This document shows, piece after piece, positions 5,374 to 5,826 of a stretch of DNA of 5,826 bases (the first letter of the stretch is position 1; each line of letters opens with the position of its first letter). Source of the stretch: an uncultured Methanomicrobiales archaeon (lineage in GTDB: Archaea; Thermoplasmatota; Thermoplasmata; Methanomassiliicoccales; Methanomethylophilaceae). Where the stretch lies: positions 1 to 5,826 of the forward strand of contig CAMMYR010000047.1 in assembly GCA_946528255.1 (NCBI GenBank), written 5' to 3'. The translations under genes were made by a program, and so were the position numbers. The notes below the pieces were generated by a model, which had not been told where the DNA came from, searched no databases, and saw only the letters and a program-made list of their open reading frames with translations.

Positions 5374-5826
5374 ATGACCACCTCCAGCAGGGCGGCCAGG
5401 TCGCGGCACATGACCTTCTGGGAGCAGAGCGTGGGCAGATAGTTGCCCGCTTTGGCGGAATTGGTGGCTGTCCTCTGGAAGGTGCCCTCGATGGGGGCGA
5501 CCACCATGCAGGTGTCCGCCAGCACCGGTCCGAACTCCTCCATTATCCTGACGTCGTCCGCGCACTTCTCCCTTACCTCCGCCGATGTGCAGAACCATAT
5601 CTCGATGTCGTCGCGGACCTTCTTCTTGCCTTTGAGGTACGATGCGATCTGGTGCATCTCCTTCTCCGTGAGATGGGGGCACCCGATGGAGATGAGCTGG
5701 ACGTCGTCGACGGTGTTCAGCTTGGAATAGGCCTCGTCGAGTTCCGCCTTCCCGATGTGGATCCTCTCCAGCCCGGAGATATCGAACCCGGAGGCCTCGG
5801 GGGTCACTCCCTCGACGTGATAGAGG
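5370..5826 (-). CDS. Aconitase-X (phosphomevalonate dehydratase) large subunit, C-terminal part
   Basis: About 151 C-terminal residues are visible; the start lies beyond the window's right edge. The visible N-side LYHVEGVTPEA is a hallmark of aconitase X (DUF521). It is followed by VQLISIGCPHLTEKEM, whose Cys near 5680 is a likely iron-sulfur cluster ligand, then EIWFCTSAEVRE and a final NSAKAGNYLPTLCSQKVMCRDLAALLEVVM. Family members are Fe-S dehydratases; with the small subunit next door, the archaeal role is dehydration of 5-phosphomevalonate in isoprenoid (membrane lipid) synthesis. The role is inferred from family knowledge. The alternative, a hydroxyproline dehydratase as in some bacteria, is less likely in this archaeal context. 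The gene ends in a true TGA (5372-5370) overlapping the GTG start of the next gene (GTGA). The GTG at 5807 is internal, not the start. Confidence 0.85.
   Translation of the reverse strand, partial: LYHVEGVTPEASGFDISGLERIHIGKAELDEAYSKLNTVDDVQLISIGCPHLTEKEMHQIASYLKGKKKVRDDIEIWFCTSAEVREKCADDVRIMEEFGPVLADTCMVVAPIEGTFQRTATNSAKAGNYLPTLCSQKVMCRDLAALLEVVM
5378..5385 (-). promoter_or_regulatory. Shine-Dalgarno site for the aconitase-X small subunit
   Basis: GGAGGTGG on the minus strand lies four bases before the GTG at 5373 and inside the last codons of the large subunit. It decides the GTG start and, with the GTGA overlap, indicates coupled translation of the two subunits. Confidence 0.65.

Noticed and set aside
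2287..5442. Single 1,051-codon protein with an M16 N-terminus
   Set aside because: After residue 424 the frame is antisense to a clear methyltransferase and, further on, to a Nudix/aconitase-X gene, and it crosses a promoter gap. Only the M16 part and the 113-residue small gene are credible.
2..5826. Stop-codon readthrough by pyrrolysine (TAG), as in Methanomassiliicoccales
   Set aside because: The anomaly concerns CGA and TGA; no TAG lies in frame inside or at the end of the genes called here.

Overview
The window reads as compact archaeal DNA. GC is high (roughly 60% by eye), and arginine is encoded almost only by AGG and CGC. It carries a pyruvoyl-dependent arginine decarboxylase, a PAC2-type proteasome assembly chaperone, and the aconitase-X (phosphomevalonate dehydratase) subunits of the archaeal mevalonate route. 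Several genes have AT-rich promoter cores about 25-30 nt before the ATG, as in leaderless archaeal transcription. Together this best suits Thermoplasmatota, possibly Methanomassiliicoccales; the lineage is an inference.

Layout, left to right: the end of a polytopic membrane protein (+, 2-580); a zinc-ribbon protein (-, 582-1016) translationally coupled behind pdaD (-, 1016-1489); a PAC2 protein (-, 1535-2254); a bidirectional promoter; an M16 metallopeptidase (+, 2305-3579) converging on a class I methyltransferase (-, 3571-4197); a second bidirectional promoter; a small unrecognised gene (+, 4255-4596) converging on an aconitase-X small subunit fused to a Nudix domain (-, 4591-5373); and the 3' part of the aconitase-X large subunit (-, 5370 to beyond the window). 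No gene-free stretch is longer than about 60 bases.

The striking anomaly is at the 3' ends of the genes. Seven of the nine genes have no stop codon where the protein should end. At each of those points there is an in-frame CGA. Reading each as TGA (one T-to-C transition per gene) restores tidy boundaries: three tail-to-tail convergent junctions and one TGATG stop/start overlap. I find no in-frame CGA inside any of the nine genes, among about 100 arginine codons. The other two genes (PAC2 and the aconitase-X large subunit) end in ordinary TGA. Because the stops are missing, reading frames run on into antisense of the neighbouring genes, creating a spurious open frame of over 1,000 codons. Candidate explanations are C-to-U mRNA editing that makes UGA stops, CGA acting as a termination codon, or alteration of the sequence record itself. 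The sequence alone cannot decide between them. CDS ends given below for these seven genes include the CGA.

Functionally, the right end belongs to isoprenoid precursor synthesis (phosphomevalonate dehydratase), with an attached Nudix hydrolase. The centre holds protein quality control (PAC2, M16), and the left-centre makes agmatine for polyamines. The two divergent promoters and overlapping gene ends show a very tightly packed segment.
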